DNA from: Rhodococcus globerulus NBRC 14531
Lineage (GTDB): Bacteria > Actinomycetota > Actinomycetes > Mycobacteriales > Mycobacteriaceae
DNA length: 64,000 nucleotides
NCBI RefSeq assembly: GCF_001894805.1
Contig: NZ_BCWX01000001.1
Span: 1,426,001 to 1,490,000, forward strand
Reading direction: 5' to 3'
Shown in pieces: positions 55,236 to 64,000 of this stretch (the stretch's first letter is position 1; each line of letters opens with the position of its first letter). The position numbers were made by a program, and so were the translations under genes. Under the pieces are notes generated by a model that was not told where the DNA came from, did no database searches, and saw nothing but the letters and a program-made list of their open reading frames with translations.

Positions 55236-56800
55236 GAGATGCTCCCGTTTGCCAGTTCGCTCTGGGGCAGACGCCGTGCGTCGAGGCCGGGGAACAGGCC
55301 GTCCGCGCGATTCCAGCCGTCGGCGAGGCGGGTGGCAACCGCATCCCTGCCGGAGACCACGGCGTCGGCGATCTCCCTGGTTGCGTGAGCGTGCTTGTGT
55401 GCGCGTTCGCGCGCATACCCCGCTGCGGAATCCTTGCTCACCATGAACGCCCAATCGCTCGACACTGTCATCAGTGTCTCCCGAAGCACCTGATCGTTTA
55501 CCCGGTTTCGCAGTTCCGGACGTCCGGGGACATTGTCGTGCCCACGAGACTTGTCCACCGCATTCAGTGCCGTGTCGACAACTTCGGTGTTGAGTTGCAC
55601 GAGATCACTGACCTGATCGCCCGCCCACACTCGCCAGTCCTTACCTGATCCCCACGACGAATCCTCCAGTTGCACAGGCTTACCCACGTATCCGGCGGCC
55701 TGCGCATCGCCTAGGGTTCCGACGCGGATGCCCGCCTCTGGTAGGGCGCGCAGAACCTTTTCGAGCCACTGCGGACCCTCGTACCACCAGTGCCCGAACA
55801 GCTCGGTGTCGAACGCCGCGACCACCAGTGCGTCGCGCCCGATGCGCGCGGATTCCGATCGCAGTCGCGCCCGGACGGCCTCGACGAAGTCGGTGACATG
55901 CTTGTCGACGGCGGCCGCTGCGAGGTCCGGATCGTAGGGAGCCTTGTCAGCGGAGTCGACCGTTCGGCCGGTGACCCGGGACGGTTTCAGGCCGGTCTCG
56001 TGGTCGTACGTGTGGAAATCGCGGTACGCGCCGTGGCCGGGATATCCGGATTTCGGAGACCAGACGCGGTAGCTGACCTGCAGGTCGCGGCCGAAGGCCA
56101 CAACATCGGAGTCGCGGACCGGGCGGCCGAGGGTGGTGTCACCGCGCAGGGCAGGGCCGTCGACCATGAAGTGTGTGACGCCGGCTTCGGCGTACCCACG
56201 TTCCATGCCGGGGGTGTACCCGCATTCGGGTCCCCAAATGCCGGTGGGAGTGTGGTTCCACCGCGCCTGAGCGTCGGCGAGGCCCTCGCGGAGGGAGAAC
56301 GCGCGCAGCCGAGGATCGAGAAGCGGCTGGAACGGATGAGCCAACGGGCCCCCGAGCAATTCGAAGGCGCCGCGGTCGATGAGATCGCGGAAAACCGGGG
56401 AAGCGCCGTGCTGCCAACGGGTTTCGAAGTCTTCCAATGCTGCGGCAGACGCACGGTGCTCGCGCGCGCCGAGTTCACGGTGCGCCGCGTCGGGCATCCC
56501 GGCCGCTTCGTGCGCGCGGATCTGCCAATTGCCGAGCCAGTGGTGCATCCCGGCGAGGCAGTGAGGATCGTCGAGCTGTGCCGCGAGTACCGGCGTGATT
56601 CCCAGCGTCAGAAGATTGGATCGACCTTCGTCGGCGAGGCGTCGTAGCGCCGCGGTGAGGGGGAGGTACGACCCGGCCCACGACTGGTAGAGCCATTCTT
56701 CGCCGACGGGCCATCGCCCGTGGTTGGCGAGCCACGGCAGGTGCGAGTGCAGGACCAGGGCGAACATCCCCGGTTCTCGGACGGGTGTTGCGTTACTCAC
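55232..56800 (-). CDS. GH57 glycoside hydrolase (Rv3031-like branching enzyme)
   Basis: A 522-residue GH57 protein: conserved HSHLPWL near the N-terminus, GIWGPECGYTPG (catalytic Glu/Cys region), FDTELFGHWWYEGP (catalytic Asp, His, Trp block), and the C-terminal FMVSKDSAAGYARERAHKHA. GH57 members of this kind are alpha-1,4-glucan branching enzymes; Rv3031 lies in the mycobacterial methylglucose-lipopolysaccharide cluster. GTG 56800 overlaps the upstream methyltransferase stop by 4 bp. All three genes (methyltransferase, GH57, GT4) are in one leftward coupled unit. Confidence 0.9.
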   Translation of the reverse strand: MSNATPVREPGMFALVLHSHLPWLANHGRWPVGEEWLYQSWAGSYLPLTAALRRLADEGRSNLLTLGITPVLAAQLDDPHCLAGMHHWLGNWQIRAHEAAGMPDAAHRELGAREHRASAAALEDFETRWQHGASPVFRDLIDRGAFELLGGPLAHPFQPLLDPRLRAFSLREGLADAQARWNHTPTGIWGPECGYTPGMERGYAEAGVTHFMVDGPALRGDTTLGRPVRDSDVVAFGRDLQVSYRVWSPKSGYPGHGAYRDFHTYDHETGLKPSRVTGRTVDSADKAPYDPDLAAAAVDKHVTDFVEAVRARLRSESARIGRDALVVAAFDTELFGHWWYEGPQWLEKVLRALPEAGIRVGTLGDAQAAGYVGKPVQLEDSSWGSGKDWRVWAGDQVSDLVQLNTEVVDTALNAVDKSRGHDNVPGRPELRNRVNDQVLRETLMTVSSDWAFMVSKDSAAGYARERAHKHAHATREIADAVVSGRDAVATRLADGWNRADGLFPGLDARRLPQSELANGSIS

Positions 56801-57645
56801 TCGGCAGGATCTTTCACTGCGGGGTCTTTGACAGCGGCGTCTTTCACGGCAATTGCGACGAGGTCGAGGCTTGCGTCGATGTCGGGGACGGCGAGCGTGA
56901 AGTCGTCCACGGTGATGCCTTCGACGTCGCGGGTCAGGTCCGCCGGCCATGGCTCACCGGCGAGGGCACGGTCGATCTGCGCATTGATGAACGATCCGCC
57001 GTGTTTGGCGTCGAGGTCCTTCAGTCGCGGGCCGTGATGGACACCCGTCATGAGTTGGACGCGGAATCCGGCGTCTACCAGGAGTTCCGTCATCTCGTCT
57101 GCGTTGAGTTCGCGGGTGTGAAACGGGTTGAGCGGTGTGTCCCGGCCCGGGGAGAAGGTGATCCGATTGGGGGTGCTGATGAGAAGTTCGCCGCCAGGAG
57201 CCAAGACTCGGAAGCACTCGCGCAGGAATTGTCCCTGGTCCCACAGGTGCTCGATTACCTGGAAGTTCACTACTACGTCCACCGAATTGTCTTCGAGTGG
57301 CAATTCGGCGAGATTGCCGTGGACCATCTCGACGCGGGGGTAACGAGCGCGGACGTGTTCGACGGCGGAGATGTCGTAATCGAGACCGGTGACCTTGGTG
57401 GCGACATCGGCAATCATGTTGGCGCCGTAGCCTTCTCCGGAACCGGCTTCGAGCACGCGGCGATCGGTGCAGCGTTCCAGCAACGCGCGGTAGACAACTT
57501 CGTGGCGCCGGAACCAGTAGTTCTCCTCGGGAATTCCCGGCACAGTTCGTTCGCCCGTCAGGGGCAGGGGTGCGTCCTCGTGGTTGCTGACACTTGTTTC
57601 ACTCACCTCTGGGAGATTAGTGCCAAACGGATAGAACGTGTTCAC
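56797..57645 (-). CDS. SAM-dependent methyltransferase (Rv3030-like, MGLP region)
   Basis: A 282-residue methyltransferase: LTGERTVPGIPEENYWFRRHEVVY at ~27-50, motif I VLEAGSGEGYGANMIA, motif II LDYDISAVEHVRARYP, VNFQVIEHLWDQ, and STPNRITFSPGRDTPLNPFHTRELNADE, all close to Rv3030, which is proposed to methylate glucose units of MGLP. The start is ambiguous: GTG 57645 gives the family spacing, GTG 57606 is an alternative. The C-terminus carries a short tandem repeat (AVKDP units) not typical of the family. It is the first gene of the leftward glucan unit. Confidence 0.87.
   Translation of the reverse strand: MNTFYPFGTNLPEVSETSVSNHEDAPLPLTGERTVPGIPEENYWFRRHEVVYRALLERCTDRRVLEAGSGEGYGANMIADVATKVTGLDYDISAVEHVRARYPRVEMVHGNLAELPLEDNSVDVVVNFQVIEHLWDQGQFLRECFRVLAPGGELLISTPNRITFSPGRDTPLNPFHTRELNADEMTELLVDAGFRVQLMTGVHHGPRLKDLDAKHGGSFINAQIDRALAGEPWPADLTRDVEGITVDDFTLAVPDIDASLDLVAIAVKDAAVKDPAVKDPAE
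56807..56851 (-). repeat. 15-bp tandem repeat in the methyltransferase tail
   Basis: Three imperfect copies (56807-56821, 56822-56836, 56837-56851), each with GTCTTT or ATCTTT; they encode AVKDA/AVKDP/AVKDP. In frame, next to the coupled GH57 start. Confidence 0.75.
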
Positions 57646-57701
57646 GTGGTCCAGATCACAGCGATAATTTGCACTCCGTGCCGTTATGGTGAGGGTGGTT
57701 C

Positions 57702-57733
57702 CACGTTAAGTTACCGACGGGTAACTTAACGTG
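57702..57733. promoter_or_regulatory. 32-bp near-ideal palindrome upstream of etfBA
   Basis: CACGTTAAGTTACC (57702-57715) and GGTAACTTAACGTG (57720-57733) are perfect 14-bp inverted arms around GACG. No T-run follows, and it lies 121 bp before etfB and 57 bp before the divergent methyltransferase start. It looks like a dimeric regulator site rather than a terminator. A degenerate second unit (GGTAATCTAACG, 57735-57746) follows. Confidence 0.7.
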
Positions 57734-57853
57734 AGGTAATCTAACGCACAGCCGACGTGAGACGAGAAATCCATTTGCGGAATCCCTCGGCCTGCGCGTA
57801 GCAACACAGACGATTTATCAGGTGAAATACACACAGGAGGTCGACGAAGACCC

Positions 57854-58654
57854 ATGACGAATATCGTTGTTTTGATCAAGCAGGTCCCCGACACATGGTC
57901 CGAGCGCAAGCTGACCGACGGCGACTACACGCTTGACCGTGAAGCCGCAGACGCAGTGCTCGACGAGATCAACGAGCGCTCCGTCGAAGAAGCACTCCTC
58001 ATCAAGGAAGCTCAGGGCGGTGAGGTGACGGTGCTGTCCGCAGGCCCCGACCGCGCCACCGACGCTATCCGCAAGGCACTGTCGATGGGCGCCGACAAGG
58101 CTGTCCACATCAACGACCCCGCGCTGCACGGATCCGACGCCATCCAGACCGCGTGGACCCTCGCAGCCGCACTCGGACAGATCACGTTCGAGAACGAAGA
58201 GCCTGCAGACCTGATCATCGCCGGCAACGAGGCCACTGACGGCCGTGTCGGCGCTGTTCCGGCCATCATTGCCGAGTACCTGGGCATTCCGCAGCTCACG
58301 CAGCTGCGCAAGCTCGTCGTCGCTGACGGCACCGTCACCGGTGAGCGCGAGACCGACGAGGGCGTTTTCGGCCTCGAGGCTTCGCTGCCCGCAATCGTCT
58401 CGGTCACCGAGAAGATCAACGAGCCGCGCTTCCCCTCCTTCAAGGGCATCATGGCCGCGAAGAAGAAGGAAGTTCTCGTCTACACACTGGCCGACCTCGG
58501 TGTCGACCCGGAGACCGTGGGTGTTGCCAACGCCGGCACGACCGTGACCTCCTCCACTCCGAAGCCCCCCCGCACCGCTGGTGAGCGCATCGCAGACGAG
58601 GGAGACGGTGGCACCAAGATTGCCGCGTACCTCGTCAGCAACAAGGTCATCTGA
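57854..58654 (+). CDS. etfB: electron transfer flavoprotein, beta subunit
   Basis: ETF carries electrons from acyl-CoA dehydrogenases to the quinone pool. The 266-residue beta subunit has the N-terminal IVVLIKQVPDTWSERKL, the nucleotide/AMP-binding region LSMGADKAVHIND, the recognition-loop area ATDGRVGAVPAIIAEYL, and the C-terminal anchor. AGGAGG lies 13 bases upstream of ATG 57854. Followed 48 bp later by etfA. Matches Rv3029c (FixA). Confidence 0.96.
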   Translation: MTNIVVLIKQVPDTWSERKLTDGDYTLDREAADAVLDEINERSVEEALLIKEAQGGEVTVLSAGPDRATDAIRKALSMGADKAVHINDPALHGSDAIQTAWTLAAALGQITFENEEPADLIIAGNEATDGRVGAVPAIIAEYLGIPQLTQLRKLVVADGTVTGERETDEGVFGLEASLPAIVSVTEKINEPRFPSFKGIMAAKKKEVLVYTLADLGVDPETVGVANAGTTVTSSTPKPPRTAGERIADEGDGGTKIAAYLVSNKVI

Positions 58655-58702
58655 TCGCGCCCTTCTAGGCAACCAGCAGAAAAACTCAGGGAGAGTTAAG
58701 TC

Positions 58703-59659
58703 ATGGCAGAAGTACTTGTGCTCGTAGAGCACGCAGAAGGTGCGCTGAAGAAGGTCAGCACCGAACTCATCACCGCTGCACGCGCACTCGGTGAGCCGTC
58801 GGCAGTTGTCGCCGGCCCCGCCGGCACCGCAGCCAAGCTCGCCGACGCACTGGCAGCAGCCGGCGCAGAGAAGATCTACGTCGCCGAGTCCGACGACATC
58901 GAGGGCTACCTCGTCACCCCCAAGGTCGACGTTCTCGCCGCACTCGTCGAGTCCACCAGCCCCGCAGCGGTCATCACCGCAGCCGGCACGGAGGGCAAAG
59001 AGGTTGCCGGTCGTCTGGCCGCACGTCTGGGCTCCGGTCTGCTGACCGACGTCATCGAGATCAAGGCCGACGGAACCGGCGTCCACTCCATCTTCGGTGG
59101 CGCGTTCACCGTCGAGGCCAAGGCAAACGGCGACGTCCCCGTCTACTCGGTTCGCCCGGGTGCAGTCGAAGCAGCTCCGCAGGCCGGCGCCGGCGAGCAG
59201 ATCGCTGTCGAGGTTTCGGCTCAGGACGAGAGTGCCGTCAAGGTCACCTCGCGTGAGCCGATCGTCGGTGGCGACCGCCCCGAGCTCACCGAAGCCAGCG
59301 TTGTGGTTTCCGGTGGACGTGGCGTCGGCAGCGCCGACAAGTTCTCCGTCGTCGAAGAGCTCGCCGATTCCCTCGGCGCAGCAGTCGGCGCTTCGCGTGC
59401 GGCTGTGGACTCGGGTTACTACCCCGGACAGTTCCAGGTCGGTCAGACCGGTAAGACGGTCTCCCCGCAGCTGTACATCGCACTCGGCATTTCCGGTGCC
59501 ATCCAGCACCGCGCCGGCATGCAGACGTCCAAGACCATCGTCGCGGTCAACAAGGACGAAGAGGCACCCATCTTCGAGATCGCCGACTTCGGCATCGTGG
59601 GCGACCTGTTCAACGTCGCACCGCAGCTCACCGAGGCTGTGAAGGCTCACAAGGGCTAA
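58703..59659 (+). CDS. etfA: electron transfer flavoprotein, alpha subunit
   Basis: A 318-residue subunit that binds FAD through its C-terminal domain: [38 protein letters not shown] (in pieces: [11 protein letters not shown] and [11 protein letters not shown]), [24 protein letters not shown], and [13 protein letters not shown]. The N-terminal [13 protein letters not shown] is typical. GGGAGAG precedes ATG 58703. A strong terminator follows, so etfBA is a two-gene transcript. Matches Rv3028c (FixB). Confidence 0.96.
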   Translation: MAEVLVLVEHAEGALKKVSTELITAARALGEPSAVVAGPAGTAAKLADALAAAGAEKIYVAESDDIEGYLVTPKVDVLAALVESTSPAAVITAAGTEGKEVAGRLAARLGSGLLTDVIEIKADGTGVHSIFGGAFTVEAKANGDVPVYSVRPGAVEAAPQAGAGEQIAVEVSAQDESAVKVTSREPIVGGDRPELTEASVVVSGGRGVGSADKFSVVEELADSLGAAVGASRAAVDSGYYPGQFQVGQTGKTVSPQLYIALGISGAIQHRAGMQTSKTIVAVNKDEEAPIFEIADFGIVGDLFNVAPQLTEAVKAHKG

Positions 59660-59672
59660 AAAGCACCACCTG

Positions 59673-59722
59673 CTGTGCGCCCTTATCAACCCCCAGCGGT
59701 TGACAAGGGCGCACAGTGCTTT
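59673..59722 (+). terminator. terminator of etfBA
   Basis: CTGTGCGCCCTTATCAAC pairs with GTTGACAAGGGCGCACAG (one A bulge), then TGCTTTATT. Confidence 0.88.
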
Positions 59723-59794
59723 ATTCACCCGGCCTGCATCGGCGCGTCACTTTGCTGATGCCGCGCCGTCGCGTCCGGTCGATAAACCTGGCGC

Positions 59795-60625
59795 ATGACA
59801 ATTACGTCAGTCCTTCGCCCCGCGAGTGACAATCTCGGCCGTGAGGTCGCCGCGCCGAGATATTCCCTGATCGTCTCCTCCGACCGTGAACATCGAGTGG
59901 CCGCGCAGCTCCTTCGATACCGGGTATTCGTCTCCGAGCCCGGATTCTCGATTCCCGCTTCACCTTTCGAGCTCGACGCAGATGCGTTCGACGATTTCTG
60001 TGACCACATCCTGGTCTACGACGATCTCACCGGCGATTACGTCGGGTGCTACCGCATGCTCACCCCGGATGCCGCGGCCAGAGCAGGTGGGTATTACACC
60101 GCAACGGAATTCGATATCTCGGCTATCGATCCGGCGGCGCGCCGAGTGGTCGAGATGGGCCGCGCATGTGTCGATCCGGCGCATCGCAACGGATCGGTAC
60201 TCGGACTCATGTGGTCCGGGATTCTGCAGTACCTCGAACTGACCGGCCACGAATGGGTGATGGGGTGCGTCTCCGTTCCGATCACCCCGCACCCCGGTGC
60301 CGTCCCCGGCGCGGATGTGCGCGGCGTCCGCGATTTTGTGTTGAACAAGCACGCCAGTCCGTTGGAGAGGCGGGCCGTTCCCCGAAATCCTGTCGTTCTC
60401 GGCGGCCGCACACTGGATCAGATCGCACCACCCGCACGCGTGACCATGCCACCGCTGCTGCGCGGATATCTGCGCATGGGCGCAGTGATCTGCGGTGAAC
60501 CCGCCTACGATCCCGCGTTCGGCGTCGCGGATTTTGTTGCGCTGCAAGGTCTGCACTCGGCGAACAAGAGGTACCTCGATCGGCTTCGATCGGCGGCGTC
60601 TACCCAGCAAGGGCTCGCGGGATGA
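59795..60625 (+). CDS. GNAT-fold acyltransferase (OlsB/hemolysin-like)
   Basis: A 276-residue protein of the OlsB-like acyltransferase family: LLRYRVFVSEPGFSIP, then DADAFDDFCDHILVYDD, VGCYRMLTPDAA, VVEMGRACVDPAHRNGSVLGLMWSGI and C-terminal GYLRMGAVICGEPAYDPAFGVADF. OlsB attaches a 3-hydroxy-acyl group to ornithine for ornithine lipids. It is translationally coupled (ATGA) to a PlsC-like gene, an arrangement like olsBA. The M. tuberculosis counterpart Rv3027c is of unproven function. ATG 59795. Confidence 0.87.
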   Translation: MTITSVLRPASDNLGREVAAPRYSLIVSSDREHRVAAQLLRYRVFVSEPGFSIPASPFELDADAFDDFCDHILVYDDLTGDYVGCYRMLTPDAAARAGGYYTATEFDISAIDPAARRVVEMGRACVDPAHRNGSVLGLMWSGILQYLELTGHEWVMGCVSVPITPHPGAVPGADVRGVRDFVLNKHASPLERRAVPRNPVVLGGRTLDQIAPPARVTMPPLLRGYLRMGAVICGEPAYDPAFGVADFVALQGLHSANKRYLDRLRSAASTQQGLAG

Positions 60626-61479
60626 CCCCGTACTGGGTGCCGTCGAGCCCCTGCGGCGACGGGTGTCTGCCGTCCGATCCGGCACGTGTGTCGAATGTCA
60701 CGGTAGGGATTCGAGCGGTGATGGTCGGCTGCGCGTTGCTGACTGCGCCGATCCTGTCAGCGGGCTGGTTGCTGCCGCGAACCTGGCGGGCCCATCTGCA
60801 GCGTGCGTACTCACGCCTGCTGCTCCGCTGCCTCGGCATGAAACTGAGCGTCGACGATCAGCGATTGGGCAGGCCTGAACCGGACGGGGTAATGGTGGTC
60901 GCCGGCCATGTGTCCTGGACGGACGTACTGGTTGCGAGTGCTGTTGCGCCCGCGAACTTCGTCGCCCGGGCGGATCTGCTCGAGTGGGCGGTCCTTGGAT
61001 CGCTGGCACGTCGGATGCGAGTTGTGCCGATCGATCGCGCTCGGCTGCGTGAGCTGCCCGAAGTCGTCGCAGTTGTGCGTGAGCGCCTGGAACGAGGCGT
61101 GCGCATCATGGTCTTTCCGGAGGGAACGACCTGGTGCGGGCGGGCGTACGGCGGATTCCGCCCGGCGATGTTCCAGGCCGCGGTCGATTCGCAGTGCCCG
61201 GTCCAGCCCATGGCGATCCGGTACGCCAACGCCGACGGCTCCCTGTGCACTGGCCCGTGTTTTGTCGGCAGCGAGACGATCGGGCAATCCATCGGGCGAA
61301 TCCTGCGTCAGAAAAGTGTGGAGGTCGAGGTCCGATTGGCGCCGCTCGAAGAGGCAGGGGAGTGCCGGCGCGAGCTTGCGGAGCGGTGTGAGCGGGCAGT
61401 ACGCGGCACAACTGCTCTGGTGCCCGATCTGGAGATGCGGATCACCGCCGCGCCGGAGGATGTTCGCTTAGCCGGGTAA
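60622..61479 (+). CDS. 1-acylglycerol-3-phosphate-type acyltransferase (PlsC/OlsA-like)
   Basis: A 285-residue membrane-associated acyltransferase: a hydrophobic N-terminal segment (~residues 28-52), then the PlsC blocks GHVSWTD (H-x4-D), [36 protein letters not shown] (block III) and [14 protein letters not shown] (block IV). Either lysophosphatidate acylation or the second step of ornithine-lipid synthesis is plausible. The 4-bp overlap with the OlsB-like gene supports the latter. Positionally Rv3026c. Confidence 0.88.
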   Translation: MTPYWVPSSPCGDGCLPSDPARVSNVTVGIRAVMVGCALLTAPILSAGWLLPRTWRAHLQRAYSRLLLRCLGMKLSVDDQRLGRPEPDGVMVVAGHVSWTDVLVASAVAPANFVARADLLEWAVLGSLARRMRVVPIDRARLRELPEVVAVVRERLERGVRIMVFPEGTTWCGRAYGGFRPAMFQAAVDSQCPVQPMAIRYANADGSLCTGPCFVGSETIGQSIGRILRQKSVEVEVRLAPLEEAGECRRELAERCERAVRGTTALVPDLEMRITAAPEDVRLAG

Positions 61480-61523
61480 GCGGCGCGAAGCGAGCCGCCG
61501 TGCTGGGCTATCCTGGTCAGGCC

Positions 61524-62753
61524 ATGACTCTGCCTGCACACCGTGTTGACACCGCATTTCCGGTGTACCTCGATCATGCCGCCACCACACCGATGACGGC
61601 AGCTGCTATCGAGGCGATGACCGATATCTTCACAACCGTGGGCAATGCGTCCTCGCTGCACGGCTCCGGCCGTGCTGCGCGCCGCCGTGTCGAGGAATCG
61701 CGCGAGTCGATCGCGGCCTGCCTGGGCGCTCGGCCGTCGGAGGTCATCTTCACGTCCGGCGGTACCGAGAGTGACAACCTCGCAGTGAAGGGAATCTTCT
61801 GGGCCCGCCGCGACGCCGACCCGAGGCGCAACCGAATCCTGGCGAGCTCGGTAGAGCACCACGCGGTTCTCGACACCGTGGAGTGGCTCGAAAAGCACGA
61901 GGGTGCCAAGGTCACCTGGTTGCCGGTGGACGCCAACGGAGTAGTCGACCCGCAGACCCTGCGAGACGAGTTGTCGGTGCACGCCGACGAGGTTGCACTC
62001 GTCACGATCATGTGGGCGAACAACGAGGTCGGCACCGTCATGCCGATTCTCGAATTGGCCGAGATATCAGCGGAATTCGAAATCCCGATGCACAGTGACG
62101 CAGTCCAGGCCGTTGCCCAGTTGCCAGTCGATTTTGCCGCGAGCAAGCTCTCTGCGCTGAGTATCGCGGCACACAAGTTCGGCGGCCCGCACGGCGTCGG
62201 CGCACTGCTGCTGGGACGTCAGGTTCCGTGTGTGCCGCTCCTGCACGGCGGCGGACACGAGCGTGATCTTCGTTCGGGAACCCCGGATACCGCGGGCGTG
62301 GTGGGCATGGCCGCGGCGCTGCGCGAGAACACCGCGCACATCGATTCCAGTGCACGGGAATTGGCGGAACTACGCGATCGTTTGATCGAGGGTGTTTTCC
62401 GGATTCTTCCCGAATCGGTACTCAACGGCCCGACCGGTTCGGACCGTCTGCCCGGCAACGCGCACTTCACTTTTCCCGGCTGTGAAGGGGACTCGTTGCT
62501 GATGCTCCTCGACGCTGCGGGTATCGAATGCTCCACCGGTTCGGCCTGCACCGCAGGTGTTGCCCGGGCCAGCCACGTGCTGATCGCGATGGGCGTAGAA
62601 CCGTCGACCGCGCGGGGCTCCTTGAGATTTTCACTCGGACATACGTCGAGTGTCACCGATGTGGATGCGCTCATCGCAGCGCTGCCACAAGTAGTAGAGC
62701 GCGCTCGGGCCGCCGGTCTTGCCGGTGCCGGTTCGCGTGGAGGGGATCGCTGA
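61524..62753 (+). CDS. iscS: cysteine desulfurase (IscS/NifS type)
   Basis: A PLP enzyme that releases sulfur from cysteine. The 409-residue protein shows [43 protein letters not shown], the PLP Lys motif [14 protein letters not shown], and the catalytic cysteine loop [13 protein letters not shown]. The stop shares a base with mnmA (TGATG), so it probably supplies sulfur for tRNA 2-thiouridine. ATG 61524 is chosen; the frame is open to 61500. Positionally Rv3025c. Confidence 0.95.
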   Translation: MTLPAHRVDTAFPVYLDHAATTPMTAAAIEAMTDIFTTVGNASSLHGSGRAARRRVEESRESIAACLGARPSEVIFTSGGTESDNLAVKGIFWARRDADPRRNRILASSVEHHAVLDTVEWLEKHEGAKVTWLPVDANGVVDPQTLRDELSVHADEVALVTIMWANNEVGTVMPILELAEISAEFEIPMHSDAVQAVAQLPVDFAASKLSALSIAAHKFGGPHGVGALLLGRQVPCVPLLHGGGHERDLRSGTPDTAGVVGMAAALRENTAHIDSSARELAELRDRLIEGVFRILPESVLNGPTGSDRLPGNAHFTFPGCEGDSLLMLLDAAGIECSTGSACTAGVARASHVLIAMGVEPSTARGSLRFSLGHTSSVTDVDALIAALPQVVERARAAGLAGAGSRGGDR

Positions 62754-63865
62754 TGCGAGTACTCGCAGCCATGAGCGGAGGCGTCGACTCCGCCGTTGCC
62801 GCCGCCCGCGCAGTTGCCGCCGGCCATGACGTCGTGGGAGTTCATCTGGCGTTGTCGACGGCACCTGGCGCTTTGCGCACGGGTTCGCGTGGATGCTGTT
62901 CCAAGGAAGACGCGGGCGATGCCAGGCGCGCCGCCGACGTTCTGGGAATCCCCTTCTACGTCTGGGACTTTGCGGATCGCTTCAAAGAAGACGTGATCGA
63001 CGATTTTGTGGCGTCGTACGCCGCGGGTGAGACGCCTAACCCGTGCCTGCGCTGCAACGAGAAGATCAAGTTCACCGCTCTCGCGGATCGCGCGGTTGCG
63101 CTCGGATTCGACGCCGTTGCCACGGGCCATTACGCCCGCCTCGAAGACGGCGTTCTGCGCCGCGCAGTCGACTCCGACAAGGATCAGTCGTACGTCCTGG
63201 GAGTTCTGACAGCAGCGCAGCTTTCGCGCGCGATGTTCCCGATCGGCGACACACCGAAGGAGCAGATCCGCGAAGAGGCCGCCGAGCGCGGACTTGCCGT
63301 CGCGAACAAGCCGGACAGCCACGACATCTGCTTCATCCCGACCGGCGACACCCGAGCATTCCTCGGCGCCCGGATCGGTGTTCGCCCGGGAAGCGTCGTC
63401 GACGCCGATTCGGGTGAGGTCCTGGCAGCACACGACGGCGTGCACGGCTTCACGATCGGTCAGCGTAAGGGACTGGGCGTCGAAGGTCCGGCGGTGGACG
63501 GACGCCCGCGGTACGTGACGTCGATCGAACCCGAAACCGGCACTGTCCGAGTCGGTTCGGCCAAGAATCTCGATGTGTGGGCCATCACGGCGCAGCGTGC
63601 GATCTGGACGTCCGGTCAGGCCCCCGAAGGCCCGGTCGAGTGCATGGTGCAGGTTCGGGCTCACGGCGGACTGGCGCAGGCAGTGGCAGAGGCAGTCGAC
63701 GACGGCACTTCAGGCGGCGGCATCACGATTTCCTTGCGGGAACCGCTGACGGGTGTCGCGAAGGGGCAGGCAGTGGTTTTGTACCGTCCCGACAGTGAAC
63801 TGGGCGATCAGGTACTCGGCAGCGGCACTATCGCCGGAACCGAATCCGAGCCGAACACACTGTGA
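62753..63865 (+). CDS. mnmA: tRNA-uridine 2-sulfurtransferase
   Basis: Adds sulfur at C2 of U34 in tRNA-Lys/Glu/Gln. 370 residues: PP-loop [11 protein letters not shown] at the N-terminus, the first catalytic cysteine in [12 protein letters not shown], the tRNA-binding GHYARLED, the second cysteine in HDICFIP, and the C-terminal beta-barrel with [11 protein letters not shown]. It receives sulfur from the coupled cysteine desulfurase. ATG 62753 overlaps that gene by one base; its own stop overlaps the next start (GTGA). Positionally Rv3024c (TrmU). Confidence 0.96.
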   Translation: MRVLAAMSGGVDSAVAAARAVAAGHDVVGVHLALSTAPGALRTGSRGCCSKEDAGDARRAADVLGIPFYVWDFADRFKEDVIDDFVASYAAGETPNPCLRCNEKIKFTALADRAVALGFDAVATGHYARLEDGVLRRAVDSDKDQSYVLGVLTAAQLSRAMFPIGDTPKEQIREEAAERGLAVANKPDSHDICFIPTGDTRAFLGARIGVRPGSVVDADSGEVLAAHDGVHGFTIGQRKGLGVEGPAVDGRPRYVTSIEPETGTVRVGSAKNLDVWAITAQRAIWTSGQAPEGPVECMVQVRAHGGLAQAVAEAVDDGTSGGGITISLREPLTGVAKGQAVVLYRPDSELGDQVLGSGTIAGTESEPNTL

Positions 63866-64000
63866 CACAGCAGGTTTCCATCGGTGGCCTGGTCACCGGA
63901 ATCGGATCCTGGCCGGGCACGGATGCCCGGGAAAGTGCCGCCACCATCCTCGGTGAGCTCGGTGGGTTTCCGCACCTGGTGGAACTACCGGCACGCGGTC
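63862..64000 (+). CDS. start of a methionine-synthase-like (MetE C-terminal/UROD fold) protein, cut by window end
   Basis: Only the first 46 codons are present: GTG 63862, overlapping the mnmA stop. The N-terminus reads [16 protein letters not shown] and then [16 protein letters not shown], the opening of the actinobacterial 'methionine synthase'-annotated family related to the MetE catalytic domain. In mycobacteria the similar gene (Rv3015c) lies between trmU and ligA. The reaction is not proven for this family. Confidence 0.75.
   Translation, partial: MTQQVSIGGLVTGIGSWPGTDARESAATILGELGGFPHLVELPARG

Noticed and set aside
57818-59728. Long leftward open frame opposite etfBA
   Set aside because: High-GC antisense shadow; repetitive Gly/Asp/Leu/Val composition, and both etf genes on the other strand are unmistakable.
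62219-63664. 481-codon leftward frame opposite iscS-mnmA
   Set aside because: Antisense shadow of two well supported genes.

Overview
The window reads as chromosomal DNA of a high-GC actinomycete of the mycolic-acid group, most likely Rhodococcus (R. erythropolis-like). The pointers are a tmRNA tag close to the mycobacterial one (ADSNQRDYALAA), an aa3-type CtaD with a mycobacterial-type N-terminus, NrdH/I/E/F class Ib ribonucleotide reductase, IdeR- and LexA-like boxes of actinobacterial type, and a 33-kb stretch whose gene order matches, from memory, Mycobacterium tuberculosis Rv3024c-Rv3053c. GTG and TTG starts, and 1-4 bp start/stop overlaps, are common. I see no prophage, insertion sequence, CRISPR array or rRNA.

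Layout. 0-3.3 kb: end of an SDR-DUF2867 gene, ssrA (tmRNA), and a DUF222/HNH gene behind a probable LexA box. 3.4-9.4 kb: a tightly coupled six-gene lipid-modification operon (alpha/beta hydrolase, FAD oxidoreductase, DUF1365, two cyclopropane-fatty-acid-synthase-like methyltransferases, DUF1295 reductase). 9.5-14.5 kb: two CrcB fluoride channel subunits, phosphoglucomutase, an MFS exporter, and a MauE/DsbA redox pair. 14.6-18 kb: tRNA-Ala(GGC), then a stand-alone adenylation-carrier-thioesterase synthetase diverging from a secreted lipocalin. 18-19.7 kb: CobW GTPase and BluB. 19.7-25.5 kb: a DEAD-box helicase and the molybdenum cofactor genes moaE, a moaC-mogA fusion and moeA, diverging from moaA-moaD. 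25.5-31.1 kb: an unknown exported protein, nadE, a nucleosidase, a META lipoprotein, a TetR/FMN-reductase divergent pair and a siderophore-interacting protein.

31-64 kb is the Rv3024c-Rv3053c-like block: nrdHIE and nrdF (each behind two NrdR-like boxes 32 bp apart), an RHH/SPFH pair, iron-siderophore binding lipoproteins (one behind an IdeR-like box), ctaD, serB, a Pth2-family protein, glgX, an ABC ATPase, a NUDIX hydrolase, enoyl-CoA hydratase, two methyltransferases, a beta-propeller lipoprotein, then a polymethylated-glucan (MGLP-type) module (hexapeptide acyltransferase, GT4 glucosyltransferase, GH57 enzyme, methyltransferase), etfBA behind a striking 32-bp palindrome, an OlsB/OlsA-like acyltransferase pair, a cysteine desulfurase coupled to mnmA, and the start of a MetE-like gene cut by the window edge.

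Most content is conserved actinobacterial housekeeping. The parts least explained by known biology are the A-T-TE synthetase with its lipocalin neighbour, the double-CFA lipid operon, the RHH-SPFH pair with its operator-like palindrome, the exported protein behind an AT-rich leader, and the etfBA palindrome. Family assignments rest on motifs read by eye, and regulatory calls on consensus matches; no search was run.
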